From Bacteroidia bacterium (GTDB taxonomy: Bacteria; Bacteroidota; Bacteroidia; J057): a stretch of DNA of 64,000 bases. The position numbers were made by a program, and so were the translations under genes. The stretch spans positions 1-64,000 of the forward strand of contig JAIBAH010000010.1 of the NCBI GenBank assembly GCA_019695295.1, read 5' to 3'. Numbering within the stretch: position 1 is the first letter of the stretch; each line of letters opens with the position of its first letter. The notes under the pieces are model-generated. The model was not told the DNA's origin and searched no databases. It saw only the letters and a list, made by a program, of their open reading frames with translations. Of this stretch, positions 1-8,579 are shown piece after piece.

Positions 1-71
1 TTTATCTCCGGTACTTCAATTTCAGGAACCTTCACATCAGGAACTTTTATCCCGGGTGTTTTAATTTCCGG
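1..71 (-). repeat. Pentapeptide-coding tandem repeat (P-E/D-I/V-K-V)
   Basis: About five copies of a 15-base unit encode the pentapeptide repeat in the edge gene. The repeat continues to the window boundary, so its copy number is unknown. The units vary at the DNA level, so this is a protein-level repeat rather than a recent microsatellite. Confidence 0.6.
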
Positions 72-203
72 GAGATTTACCTGGGGTTTAATAATACCGG
101 TATTCTCAATGGGATTCTGAATATCCGGAAATTCCGGAGCGATTGTATTTTTGCCGAAAAGCCGGTTGAAAAAATTTGCAATTGATCTGAAAATAGAATT
201 CAT
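1..203 (-). CDS. Partial hypothetical protein with Val-Pro-Glu/Asp pentapeptide repeats (C-terminus off the left edge)
   Basis: An ATG at 203 on the minus strand opens a frame that runs without a stop to the window edge (67 residues visible). The N-terminus (MNSIFRSIANFFNRLFGK) is amphipathic, not a classical signal peptide. From about residue 44 the chain becomes a near-perfect five-residue repeat of the form P-(E/D/G)-(I/V)-(K/E)-(V/T): PEIKT, PGIKV, PDVKV, PEIEV, PEI. Alternating hydrophobic and charged residues separated by Pro suggest an extended, non-globular linker. A Bacteroidota -7 box (TATTTTTG, 327-320 on the minus strand) lies about 115 bases upstream, so this looks like a real expressed gene. 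No family is recognised and the function is unknown. Confidence 0.6.
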   Translation of the reverse strand, partial: MNSIFRSIANFFNRLFGKNTIAPEFPDIQNPIENTGIIKPQVNLPEIKTPGIKVPDVKVPEIEVPEI

Positions 204-319
204 TATATTTACTGAATTAGAATAATTGGTAATGATTAGTCTTTTAAACAGCGGATGGTTGAACGGAAAGGATTGTTTTATGTTTCCGGTTTAATTCGCT
301 CTGAAAACTTTATTTTCTG

Positions 320-327
320 CAAAAATA
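320..327 (-). promoter_or_regulatory. Putative -7 box (TATTTTTG) for the edge gene
   Basis: On the minus strand this reads TATTTTTG followed by CAG, matching the Bacteroidota primary sigma -7 consensus TAnnTTTG. It sits about 115 bases before the ATG at 203. No clear -33 TTTG is seen. Confidence 0.4.
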
Positions 328-465
328 GGATTTTTTTTGATTCTGATGTATATTCTATGGATTGTTTTTATCGAAAAAACATAAAAAGCAGGCGTTTTTT
401 GGATTAAAAAATAAATTTAGCAGGAAATCAGCAAGTCACAGAGCGAGAACTCTCAATAGATTTCG

Positions 466-473
466 TATATTTG
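466..473 (+). promoter_or_regulatory. Putative -7 box (TATATTTG) upstream of smpB
   Basis: TATATTTGCCCG matches the TAnnTTTG consensus. It lies 195 bases before the smpB ATG, implying a leader of roughly 185 bases that carries no recognised structure. Confidence 0.4.
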
Positions 474-667
474 CCCGTGAAAAACGGGTACTCCCGGAAA
501 AAAACACGGACTTCTTAAAGGATAATATAGAAATAGCGGTTTTTAAAAATCAGGAATACAGAAAATTAATTTGGGGTCATCCAAACACAGATTCACCCCC
601 AAAACCTAAACTTAACTTTTATTCTTCCGTAAGAAGACTTTCTGAATGAATTGTAAAGGATGAAATT

Positions 668-1138
668 ATGAAAAATAATATAAAAGAGCAGGTTTTACAC
701 AATATTCTTACCAATCGTAAGGCATACCACGAATTCTTTATTGAAGATGAATATGTGGCAGGCATTGTGCTGACCGGAACGGAGGTGAAATCATTAAGAG
801 ACGGGAAAGTAAACTTTATGGACGCTTTCTGTTTTGAAGAAAACGGAGAAATTTTCGTGAAAAATATTCATATCAGTGAATACTCTCACGGGACTTACCT
901 GAATCATGAGCCAAACCGATTGAGAAAACTTCTGCTGAACAAAAGGGAAATCCGGAAAATCCGGAAAAAACTCGACGAAAAAGGATTTACTCTTGTTCCT
1001 TTACAATTGTTTTTTAGCCATAAAAATCTCGTAAAACTTCATATCGGGCTGGCTAAAGGGAAAAAACTTTATGATAAAAGGGATGATGCTAAAGCCAAAG
1101 ACGCAAAACGCGAAATAGACAGAAGCATGAAATCTTAA
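668..1138 (+). CDS. smpB: SsrA-binding protein SmpB
   Basis: SmpB binds tmRNA (SsrA) and delivers it to stalled ribosomes for trans-translation. The 156-residue length is normal for the family. Hallmarks in order: N-x-K-A-Y near residues 16-20 (NRKAYHEFFIEDEYVAGI), the invariant GTEVKSLRDGKVN around residues 37-49, then HEPNRLRKLLLNKREI, and the GLAKGKKLYDKRDDAKAKD signature near the C-terminus. The basic tail (KREIDRSMKS) is the part expected to enter the ribosome A site. The tmRNA gene itself is not in this window. It is followed 43 bases later by the GH31 gene, with no obvious functional link. Confidence 0.97.
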   Translation: MKNNIKEQVLHNILTNRKAYHEFFIEDEYVAGIVLTGTEVKSLRDGKVNFMDAFCFEENGEIFVKNIHISEYSHGTYLNHEPNRLRKLLLNKREIRKIRKKLDEKGFTLVPLQLFFSHKNLVKLHIGLAKGKKLYDKRDDAKAKDAKREIDRSMKS

Positions 1139-1181
1139 CCCTAAGTTCCGGTATTATCCGGACTTTTTACTATCATCTTTA

Positions 1182-3350
1182 ATGAAAAAAATCAAGACTG
1201 ATTCCTTGTTTTCGGAGGAAGAGCAGCAACAGAACATTTCATTGTATCTATTGCGCAGGGAAATAGTGCTTTCAGGACAATTCAGGTTTATCCTTAATAT
1301 TGTTCTGTTTTTTTTACTGACCTCTTTTTCTCAGTTTTCTTTTGCGCAAAGCAAGGGAAGCAGCAAAGTTCCCTTTCGCTTCTTTTTTACCCTGGAACAC
1401 CAAACCATAAAAGGAAAATTAGGCGGATATCGTTTTCATACGGTAAAGCTCCGGAAATATCACCGGATTTCCGAAACAGATACTGTTGAAAATTTCGGTG
1501 GCAGGTGGGTAGTAAAAGGAATTATGAATGACAATCTGAAGCCTGTTCCCTTTCGGGTATCCGAAAGTGCTTATCCGGATAATCAAAGCATTAAAATCAC
1601 CAATCCCAACAACTTCTTTAACCGCACTCATATTGAGCTCGAATTTCCGGACTCGGTTCAGTTTTTTGGGGCTGGTGAGCAGTTTTCCTATGTCCGTTTA
1701 CCCGAAAATCTCAAAAAACCACTGCCTTTATGGATTGAAGAGCCGGGAATCGGAAGGGGAGATTTGCCGGTCAGTCTTTTGACACGTCCTGTGGGGGTGA
1801 GCGGGAATAAACACACTACCTGTTATGCTTTGCCGCTTTGGATTACCTCTGACTTTCAGACAATCTTTGTCAATCAGCCCAATAAACTGATTTATTATCA
1901 GATTTACAGAAAAAAAGGCAAAAAATATCTTCATCTCGTAGTCTCCGGCAATGAACTTCAGGTTCAGGTTCAAAAACACAAAGACGTAAAATCGCTGGTC
2001 AGAAATATCTCCTTTTTTAAGGGACATACCGGCATTCCGGATTTTGGATACAGTGGAGTTTTAGGGCTTCAGGGCGGACGCAAAAGAGTGGATTCCATTC
2101 TTTCCCTTACCCTGAATTCCGGAGTTGCAGTACAGTCTGTCTGGATTCAGGATTGGGTGGGTAAGAGAAAAGTGAGTTTTGGAAGCAGGCTTTGGTGGAA
2201 CTGGCAGGCAAATGAGCAGGTTTATCCGGACTTTCCCCATTGGGTGGATTCCCTGCGCCAAAAAAATATACGGGTGCTTGGATACATCAATCCTTTTCTT
2301 GCCGATACCGGATTTTATACCACCGAGGCACTCCGGAATGGATATGTCCTGAAAAATTCCAAAGGAGAACATTACAAAATCAATGCCGGTGGGTTTGACG
2401 CTTATCTTGTGGATTTATTTCATCCGGAAGCAGCAGAATGGATGATAGAGATTATCCGTAAAGAAATGATAGACAAAGGTTTATCGGGGTGGATGGCTGA
2501 CTTTGCCGAGTGGTTTCCTCCGGATGCCCTGACTCATAACTGTAAGGGAGGGTGCGCCGTTCTTCACAATATGTATGCAGCCGAATGGGCAAGAATCAAC
2601 AAGGAGGCCGTAAAAAGAGCCGGAAAAGAAGATGATATTATCGTTTTTCACCGGTCAGGGTATTATCATTCCTCTATGAATACCACTCTTTTCTGGATGG
2701 GCGACCAAATGACAGACTGGGGCAAAAATGACGGATTCCCATCGGTTTTGAATGCCATCAATAGCAGCGCACTTTGTGGTATCCCCTTTATTCACTCTGA
2801 TATCGGGGGCTATACCTCCGTGAAATACCCTTTGGTCCGTACCCTGAGAAGCCGGGAATTATTATACCGGTGGAGCGAACTTGCGGCTTTTACTCCTTTT
2901 TTCCGTACGCACGAAGGCCTTAATCCCGAACTCAATTTTCAGTATTATTCTGACCTGGAAGCCCTCGCTTTTTTTGCCCGCATGAGTCAGATTCACTATA
3001 GCCTGAAAGCCTATTTTCTTGCTTTGCAAAATGAGGCAATTCAGTACGGATTTCCGGTAAACCGTCCCTTGTGGATGGAGTTCCCAGATGATAAAGAAAC
3101 CCTCAATGCCTTTCATCAGTTTATGCTCGGGAGTGAAATCATCATCATTCCGGTAATTTCCCCGAACAAAACTCAGGTGAAGGGATATCTTCCGGCAGGA
3201 ACCTGGCAACACGCCTTTACCAAACAACAGTTCTCCGGCAATAAATGGTATATTTTTGAAGCACCTCAGGGTACTCCTGCTGTTTTTTTTAGAAAAAACG
3301 GGGAATGGGATGCTGAGTTATCAAAAATTTTTACTAATTTTGTGCAATAA
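1182..3350 (+). CDS. Secreted GH31 glycosidase, sulfoquinovosidase-like (YihQ type)
   Basis: A 722-residue alpha-glycoside hydrolase of family 31 with an N-terminal secretion signal (hydrophobic 35-52, ending FSFAQ-SK). From about residue 315 it follows E. coli YihQ closely. The nucleophile is D440 in GWMADFAEW and the acid/base is D508 in WMGDQMTDW. The four residues that hold the sulfonate in YihQ (Q288, R301, W304, Y508, cited from memory) align with Q323, R336, W339 and Y544; the Q-R (13), R-W (3), R-nucleophile (104) and acid/base-Tyr (36) spacings are the same. This argues for cleavage of alpha-sulfoquinovosides (headgroups of plant and algal sulfolipid) rather than ordinary alpha-glucosides. 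Unlike cytoplasmic YihQ, it should be exported. The first ATG gives an unusually long, charged lead-in; a GTG at 1266 would give a compact signal peptide. No sulfoquinovose catabolism genes are adjacent. Confidence 0.85.
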   Translation: MKKIKTDSLFSEEEQQQNISLYLLRREIVLSGQFRFILNIVLFFLLTSFSQFSFAQSKGSSKVPFRFFFTLEHQTIKGKLGGYRFHTVKLRKYHRISETDTVENFGGRWVVKGIMNDNLKPVPFRVSESAYPDNQSIKITNPNNFFNRTHIELEFPDSVQFFGAGEQFSYVRLPENLKKPLPLWIEEPGIGRGDLPVSLLTRPVGVSGNKHTTCYALPLWITSDFQTIFVNQPNKLIYYQIYRKKGKKYLHLVVSGNELQVQVQKHKDVKSLVRNISFFKGHTGIPDFGYSGVLGLQGGRKRVDSILSLTLNSGVAVQSVWIQDWVGKRKVSFGSRLWWNWQANEQVYPDFPHWVDSLRQKNIRVLGYINPFLADTGFYTTEALRNGYVLKNSKGEHYKINAGGFDAYLVDLFHPEAAEWMIEIIRKEMIDKGLSGWMADFAEWFPPDALTHNCKGGCAVLHNMYAAEWARINKEAVKRAGKEDDIIVFHRSGYYHSSMNTTLFWMGDQMTDWGKNDGFPSVLNAINSSALCGIPFIHSDIGGYTSVKYPLVRTLRSRELLYRWSELAAFTPFFRTHEGLNPELNFQYYSDLEALAFFARMSQIHYSLKAYFLALQNEAIQYGFPVNRPLWMEFPDDKETLNAFHQFMLGSEIIIIPVISPNKTQVKGYLPAGTWQHAFTKQQFSGNKWYIFEAPQGTPAVFFRKNGEWDAELSKIFTNFVQ
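3335..3342 (+). promoter_or_regulatory. Putative -7 box (TAATTTTG) for the amidase gene
   Basis: TAATTTTGTGC lies inside the last codons of the GH31 gene, 21 bases before the amidase ATG. It would give the amidase its own transcript independent of the upstream gene. Confidence 0.45.
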
Positions 3351-3362
3351 ATACTGATTAAT

Positions 3363-4484
3363 ATGAATAGAAAGATTATCATATTCATTCTCCTCACTTT
3401 TATTTTTACCCAGTATCCTTTTGCCCAAAGTGGTCAGAGAGTAGTGGTTATAGATGCCGGACACGGTGGAAAAGACCCCGGAACAATCGGAAAGTCCTCA
3501 AAAGAAAAAAATATAACGCTGAAAGTAGCCAAAAAAGTAGGGAGCTATATAACAGCAAACATGCCCGGAACGAAAGTGATTTATACCCGGACTACCGATG
3601 TGTTTATTCCCCTTGAAAAAAGAGCGGAGATAGCAAACCGGAATAAAGCCGACTTATTCATTTCTATTCACGGAAATTCCTCCAATTCAAAGAGCGTTTA
3701 CGGTACTGAAATTTACCATTTCCCTCAGGCCTATACCTTAAAAACAGATTTGCAGGATGTAATGGAAGACAGCCTCGCCAAAAAAGAAAACCGGGTAGTA
3801 ACGGGAGAAAAAAATTACCGGGAGAGATATCTTCAGCTTTACAAAATGACAAGGGCCAAAAACGGAAAGGATTATGAGCAAAGTGTCCGGCTTGCCAAAA
3901 TCATGGATTATGAACTGAATAAAAAAGCAGGAAGGCGTTCAAGGGGAATAAGAAGTGCCAAATACCTTGTAATCGGCCTTACTGAAATGCCCGCAGTATT
4001 GATAGAAATCGGCTATCTTTCCAACCCCAATGAAGAAAGGTTTATGGCTTCAGAAGAAGGTCAGTCTCTGATTGCGTCCAGTATTTACAGAGGAGTCAAA
4101 ACCTACCTGAACGGTAAAATCACAGAGCCTCTACTCGCTGAAGCAAAGCCACAATCTTCTGCAAAGGAGCCTACTTCCAGACCGGTTGCTTCTGCTGCAA
4201 AACCCGAAACAAAAGCTAAATCCGGAACAATGTCCGTTACTAAACCTGCTCCTGAGAAAACCGCACCTGCCGGAAAATATAAGGTACAGCTTGGAGTATT
4301 CAGTAAAAAAATCCCGGTTACGGAATCAAAGTGGAAACAGGTCAAAAATCTTAAAATTGAAAATGTAGATAATAAATATTACTACTTCGATTTTGGTTTT
4401 CCAACCAAAGAAGAAGCTGAAAAAGCCAAAAATATGCTTAGAAAAAACGGTTTCCCGGATGCTTTTGTTCTTCCTAAAACCTGA
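3363..4484 (+). CDS. N-acetylmuramoyl-L-alanine amidase (Amidase_3) with C-terminal SPOR domain
   Basis: A 373-residue exported zinc amidase that cuts the lactyl-amide bond between MurNAc and the stem peptide, as in AmiA/B/C. The signal peptide is residues 1-22 (ends PFAQ-S). Catalytic domain about 26-250: Zn ligand H34 in IDAGHGGKDPG, E48 in KEKNI, H103 in SIHGN, and catalytic E215 in AVLIEIGYLSN. A Lys/Pro/Ala/Ser-rich linker (about 255-303) leads to a C-terminal SPOR-like domain (about 304-373, starting KYKVQLGVF), which in this family binds denuded glycan at the septum. Its likely role is daughter-cell separation. A roughly 45-residue insertion (about 125-175) sits between the second His and the catalytic Glu, the position of the regulatory helix in division amidases. 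Confidence 0.92.
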   Translation: MNRKIIIFILLTFIFTQYPFAQSGQRVVVIDAGHGGKDPGTIGKSSKEKNITLKVAKKVGSYITANMPGTKVIYTRTTDVFIPLEKRAEIANRNKADLFISIHGNSSNSKSVYGTEIYHFPQAYTLKTDLQDVMEDSLAKKENRVVTGEKNYRERYLQLYKMTRAKNGKDYEQSVRLAKIMDYELNKKAGRRSRGIRSAKYLVIGLTEMPAVLIEIGYLSNPNEERFMASEEGQSLIASSIYRGVKTYLNGKITEPLLAEAKPQSSAKEPTSRPVASAAKPETKAKSGTMSVTKPAPEKTAPAGKYKVQLGVFSKKIPVTESKWKQVKNLKIENVDNKYYYFDFGFPTKEEAEKAKNMLRKNGFPDAFVLPKT

Positions 4485-4553
4485 TTTACCAGGAATGAAA
4501 ATAAATTTTTTCCCGGACAACCTGTGTTTCTGTAACCCAATAAAACCATCAGT

Positions 4554-5363
4554 ATGAAAGTAACCAATAAAACAATCGTCGTCACCGGAGGCGGAAATGG
4601 AATAGGCAGAGAACTTGTGTTACTGCTTTTATCGAAAGGGGCCAGAGTCGCGGCGCTGGACATTCGGGAGCCTTCTCTCAGAGAAACAGAGAAACTTGCC
4701 GGAGAAAACAGCCGGAATCTTTCCCTTCATGTACTGGATATTTCCGATTACAACGCTGTGCTCCGGGTATATGATGAGGTAATCAGCCGGTTCGGAAATG
4801 TTGACGGAGTCATTAATAATGCCGGGATTATTCAGCCTTTTGTCCGGATAAATGATTTGGGTTTTGAAGCGATTGAGAAGGTAATGACACTGAATTTTTA
4901 TGGAACACTCTATATCATTAAAGTCTTTTTACCCCATCTGCTGAAACGCTCAGAGGCTCATATCATGAATATCTCAAGTATGGGAGGATTTCTTCCCGTA
5001 CCCGGCCAAAGTGTTTACTGTGCCTCTAAAGCAGCGGTAAAATTGCTGACGGAAGTTCTGTATGCTGAGCTGATGAATACACAGGTAAAGGTGTCGGTTG
5101 TTTTTCCGGGGGCAATCGCAACGGAAATTACTCAGAACTCCGGTGTGGACAGACCAAAGGTACCCGCTGACAATCAGAAAACCGGTTTGAGTCCAATGTC
5201 GCCTGTAAAAGCTGCTGAAAAAATTCTGAAGGGAATGGAAAATAATGAAGTCCGGATTTATGTGGGAAATGACTCCCTGTTTTTGAATTTTCTGTACAGA
5301 CTTGCTCCGGGCTTCGCTACAAGGTTTATCAGCAGGCAAATGAAATCACTGCTGCCGGATTAG
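4554..5363 (+). CDS. Short-chain dehydrogenase/reductase (classical SDR)
   Basis: A 269-residue NAD(P)-dependent oxidoreductase. The cofactor-binding glycine motif TGGGNGIG is at 11-18, the structural NNAG at 88-91, and the catalytic Ser142-Tyr155-Lys159 triad (ISSMGG, VYCASK) has the standard spacing. D37 after the second strand (ALDIRE) favours NAD over NADP, though this is only a tendency. The C-terminus has an amphipathic, moderately hydrophobic stretch (SLFLNFLYRLAPGFATRF), seen in membrane-associated SDRs acting on lipids or retinol-like substrates. The substrate cannot be named. It stands alone, 69 bases after the amidase. Confidence 0.9.
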   Translation: MKVTNKTIVVTGGGNGIGRELVLLLLSKGARVAALDIREPSLRETEKLAGENSRNLSLHVLDISDYNAVLRVYDEVISRFGNVDGVINNAGIIQPFVRINDLGFEAIEKVMTLNFYGTLYIIKVFLPHLLKRSEAHIMNISSMGGFLPVPGQSVYCASKAAVKLLTEVLYAELMNTQVKVSVVFPGAIATEITQNSGVDRPKVPADNQKTGLSPMSPVKAAEKILKGMENNEVRIYVGNDSLFLNFLYRLAPGFATRFISRQMKSLLPD

Positions 5364-5468
5364 GCGGAAAAATGTGGTCAGAAATTTTTAGCGTACTTTG
5401 ATTGATGGAAAAGTCATATTTAAGGTAAAAAACTAAAGTAAAAGTGAAAAATATAAACCAAAATAAAA

Positions 5469-6041
5469 ATGAGAAAACTTAAATTACAGATTCAGATGTC
5501 CGTAGATGGCTTCATCGCAGGGCCCAACGGAGAGATGGACTGGATGACCTGGAACTGGGACGATAAATTGAAGGAATACGTCGGGAAACTCACAGAAAAT
5601 GTGGATTGTATTCTGTTGGGAAGAAAACTTGCCGAAGGATTTATTCCCCACTGGGCAGCAGTTGCGGAGGATGCGGAAGACCCCGAGCAAAATTCCGGGA
5701 AATTTTTTACAGAAACCCCTAAAGTTGTTTTTACGCAGTCTTCCGGAAATGAAAACTGGAAAAACACCGTTCTCGCAAAAAATAATCTTACAGAGGAAGT
5801 GATGTCCTTAAAAAAAGAAGCCGGCAAAGACCTTATCGTTTACGGAGGCGGAAAGTTTGTGAGTTCGCTCATTCAGCACAGGCTGATAGATGAATATCAT
5901 TTTTTTGTGAATCCGGCAATCATTGGGAAAGGCATGCAGATTTTCAGCAAAGCAGAATCCTACCAAAGACTAAAACTCATTCAATCCACTGCATTTGAGT
6001 GTGGTATTGTCGTACTTCATTATGGTTTGAATCAGGAATAA
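5469..6041 (+). CDS. Dihydrofolate reductase family protein (RibD C-terminal-like)
   Basis: A 190-residue stand-alone RibD_C/DHFR-fold protein of the YyaP/YwjB type. Recognisable are the opening MRKLKLQIQMSVDGFIAG, the D-C-I-L-L-G-R nucleotide-binding loop (residues 47-53), and the late segment DLIVYGGGKFVSSLIQ followed by IDEYHFFVNP. Such proteins bind NADPH but most have no established substrate. The next gene begins 21 bases downstream on the same strand, so the two probably share a transcript. Confidence 0.85.
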   Translation: MRKLKLQIQMSVDGFIAGPNGEMDWMTWNWDDKLKEYVGKLTENVDCILLGRKLAEGFIPHWAAVAEDAEDPEQNSGKFFTETPKVVFTQSSGNENWKNTVLAKNNLTEEVMSLKKEAGKDLIVYGGGKFVSSLIQHRLIDEYHFFVNPAIIGKGMQIFSKAESYQRLKLIQSTAFECGIVVLHYGLNQE

Positions 6042-6062
6042 AATAATAAGCTGAAAACAGAT

Positions 6063-6548
6063 ATGCGAAATCTCCAGCCCGAAATTATTTACCTTACCGA
6101 AAAAAAATTAGTGGGTAAATGTATGATAATGAGCCTGAAAGAATACAAAATTGCAGAACTTTGGCGTTCATTTATGCCGGAACGAAATAAAATTCCCCGT
6201 AAACTGAGCAATGTTGAACTTGTTTCGCTAAAAAACTATGAGGACATTTTGACGGGTAATCCTGAACAGAAATTTGAACAGTGGGCTTTGACGGAAGTGA
6301 CTGATTTTGAGGGAATTCCTGATGGAATGTCTCCCTTTGTACTGAAAGGGGGGCTGTATGCCAGATTTGACTACAAAGGATTAAACACCCCTGATATTTT
6401 TATCTATATTTATGGAACCTGGCTACCCTCATCCGGTTATCTGCTGGATAACAGGCCTCACTTTGAGGTGTTGGGAGAAAAATACAAAAACGGAGACCCT
6501 GATTCCGAGGAGGAAATATGGATACCGTTAAAGCAACCTGAGGCTTAA
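6063..6548 (+). CDS. GyrI-like / AraC effector-binding domain protein
   Basis: A 161-residue stand-alone GyrI-like small-molecule-binding domain, with no DNA-binding helix-turn-helix attached. Typical elements are the opening PEIIYLTEKKLVGKCMIMS, a central WALTEVTDFEGIPDGM, the glycine-led strand LKGGLYARFDYKG, and the closing HFEVLGEKY...EEIWIPLK. Family members act as effector-binding domains or bind drugs and hydrophobic ligands. It is probably co-transcribed with the RibD-like gene. The ligand is unknown. Confidence 0.8.
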   Translation: MRNLQPEIIYLTEKKLVGKCMIMSLKEYKIAELWRSFMPERNKIPRKLSNVELVSLKNYEDILTGNPEQKFEQWALTEVTDFEGIPDGMSPFVLKGGLYARFDYKGLNTPDIFIYIYGTWLPSSGYLLDNRPHFEVLGEKYKNGDPDSEEEIWIPLKQPEA

Positions 6549-6736
6549 TAAGTCTTCGGGCTAAATTTGAAGGGGTTATTTATTATTTTTTAATAATTAT
6601 TCAAAAAAAGGGATTAGTTGGTTTTAAGTAATTTTTCTCTGCAATCAGGAACCATTATGGTAAAAAAAACGTTTATAAATTTGGTGAATTGAAAAATATT
6701 ATATATTTTTACCAAATTATTAAAAGATAATGAGTT

Positions 6737-8575
6737 ATGGAAGCATCAAGAAAGATAATACTGATTATTTTTACGTTGTTCTCCGTCACAAATCTGATTG
6801 CACAGGAGGACGGATTGTATAAACGGGTAAAGGTATTTGGAAGCGACAGAGAACGTTCTTTGATGCAAAAATCGGGTGTGGATTTGGATCATCCCGGAGA
6901 AGAAACAGAAGATTTTACCACGGGTGAGTTTTCGGAATGGGAAATGGGTCAGATTGAAGACCTTGGACTGGAAACTGAAATCCTGATAGAAGACCTTGAG
7001 ACGTATTATTCTGACCGGAATCATAATACCTGCACCTCTGAACTTTTGCAGTCGGTTCCTCCGGGATTCAATTATGGCTCAATGGGTGGTTTTTTGACTC
7101 TTTCAGAAACAGAAGCTGAGCTTGATTCCCTCTTTCTTCAATATCCTAATCTGATTACCCCCAAAGTAAGTTTAGGAAACAGCATAGAAAACCGTCCTAT
7201 CTGGATGGTTAAAATTTCCGATAATCCTGAATCCGATGAAAATGAACCGGAAGTGCTATATGTCGGGCTTCATCATGCAAGAGAGCCGATTACGGTAACG
7301 GAGTTGATTTTCTTTATGCAGTATCTTCTGGCTAATTATGGCTCTGATCCTGCAATTACCTATATGCTTCAAAACAGAGAGTTATATTTCGTTCCGGTAA
7401 TGAATCCGGATGGATATGTTTATAATGAAATCAACAATCCACAGGGCGGAGGAATGTGGAGAAAAAACAGAAGAGCCAATGCAGACGGAACCTTTGGAGT
7501 GGATCTGAACCGGAATTATGGCTTTCAGTGGGGCTTTGATGACATTGGTAGTACGCCTGACCCTGCTTCAGACCGTTACAGAGGCACAGCAGCATTCTCT
7601 GAACCTGAGACTCAGGCAATAAGGGATTTCTGCCTTAGCCGGAATTTTAAAACCGCACTCAATGCACACGGATACGGGAATCTGCTCCTTCATCCCTGGG
7701 GCTTTCAGGGAAATACTCCCTGTCCGGATGATTTGCTCTATCAGTTGAGAGGGGCATACATGACAAGCGAGAATTATTATACCTATGGTCAGGGACCAAT
7801 TATTCTGTATGGGGTAAACGGTGACTCCAACGACTGGATGTACGGAGAGCAAAGTGCAAAGAATAAAATCATGACGGTAACCCCTGAAACCGGTACTCCG
7901 GATGATGGATTCTGGCCTGAATTGAACCGGATTGTCCCGTTATGTGAGGAAATGCTCCCGGTTTTAATGGATAATGCATGGTTTGCCGGGGAGTTTCTTA
8001 TTTCCAATCCCTCCAATGGATTTACGACCAGTAACCTGAGTTTTCAGTTTCCGGTTCATAGTGTTAATTACGGCCCTGAAACCGCAAATAATGTGACCCT
8101 GCAATTTATCAGCAATAATCCTTATTTTCTGTATTCAGGGACTACTGCTGTCAATAATCTCCTTTCAGGGGCTTCACAGACCTATTATCTTTCTCTTACA
8201 CTGGCACAGACTACCCCTCAGGATGAGGTTATTGAAGGAGTAATAAGAACTACTTTTTCCGATGGATACTATATTGACAGCGTTGCAAGTTTTGTTTACA
8301 GCGGGAATACTACGAGTATTAATAAAGCTCAGTTTTTCTCTGATACCTATTTGTATCCCAACCCCAATAGCGGAAAATGTTCGGTAAAACTCGACGGAGA
8401 CCTGACTGCTGATATGTATCTTGAAATCAGAAATATTCAGAACGATATCATCAAAAAAATACCGGTTTTGTCAAAAAATATAGACCTGAGTCCGATTCAG
8501 CCCGGAATGTATTTTTATTGCTTCAGGGATCAGAAACACACCGGACAAATTCAGAAGATGTGGGTGGAGGAGTAG
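6737..8575 (+). CDS. Secreted M14 zinc carboxypeptidase with T9SS C-terminal sorting domain
   Basis: A 612-residue exported metallocarboxypeptidase. Signal peptide 1-22 (ends NLIAQ-E). Residues about 23-105 are acidic and resemble an activation propeptide. Catalytic M14 domain about 110-415: Zn ligands H180 and E183 in HHARE and H311 in NAHGY, substrate-binding N258-R259 in DLNRNYG, and catalytic E384 in VTPETG. This is the carboxypeptidase T/A pattern; specificity is not assigned. It is followed by a beta-rich domain (about 415-530) and a type A T9SS sorting domain (about 535-612; YPNPNSGKCSVKL to MYFYCFRDQK...GQIQKMWVEE), so the enzyme should cross the outer membrane by type IX secretion and be released or surface-anchored. 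Confidence 0.93.
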   Translation: MEASRKIILIIFTLFSVTNLIAQEDGLYKRVKVFGSDRERSLMQKSGVDLDHPGEETEDFTTGEFSEWEMGQIEDLGLETEILIEDLETYYSDRNHNTCTSELLQSVPPGFNYGSMGGFLTLSETEAELDSLFLQYPNLITPKVSLGNSIENRPIWMVKISDNPESDENEPEVLYVGLHHAREPITVTELIFFMQYLLANYGSDPAITYMLQNRELYFVPVMNPDGYVYNEINNPQGGGMWRKNRRANADGTFGVDLNRNYGFQWGFDDIGSTPDPASDRYRGTAAFSEPETQAIRDFCLSRNFKTALNAHGYGNLLLHPWGFQGNTPCPDDLLYQLRGAYMTSENYYTYGQGPIILYGVNGDSNDWMYGEQSAKNKIMTVTPETGTPDDGFWPELNRIVPLCEEMLPVLMDNAWFAGEFLISNPSNGFTTSNLSFQFPVHSVNYGPETANNVTLQFISNNPYFLYSGTTAVNNLLSGASQTYYLSLTLAQTTPQDEVIEGVIRTTFSDGYYIDSVASFVYSGNTTSINKAQFFSDTYLYPNPNSGKCSVKLDGDLTADMYLEIRNIQNDIIKKIPVLSKNIDLSPIQPGMYFYCFRDQKHTGQIQKMWVEE

Positions 8576-8579
8576 CTTA

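Larger units (their letters stand above)
204..667. other. Divergent intergenic region between the edge gene and smpB
   Basis: 464 bases separate the minus-strand edge gene from smpB. A -7 box for each direction can be seen (minus strand 327-320, plus strand 466-473). A 95-residue open frame starting at TTG 362 lies here, but it is Lys/Arg-rich, matches nothing known and contains the putative smpB promoter, so I do not call it a gene. No RNA gene is visible. Confidence 0.5.

Noticed and set aside
362-649. 95-codon open frame upstream of smpB
   Set aside because: It starts at TTG, is Lys/Arg-rich, resembles no family and contains a likely promoter box; most probably non-coding.
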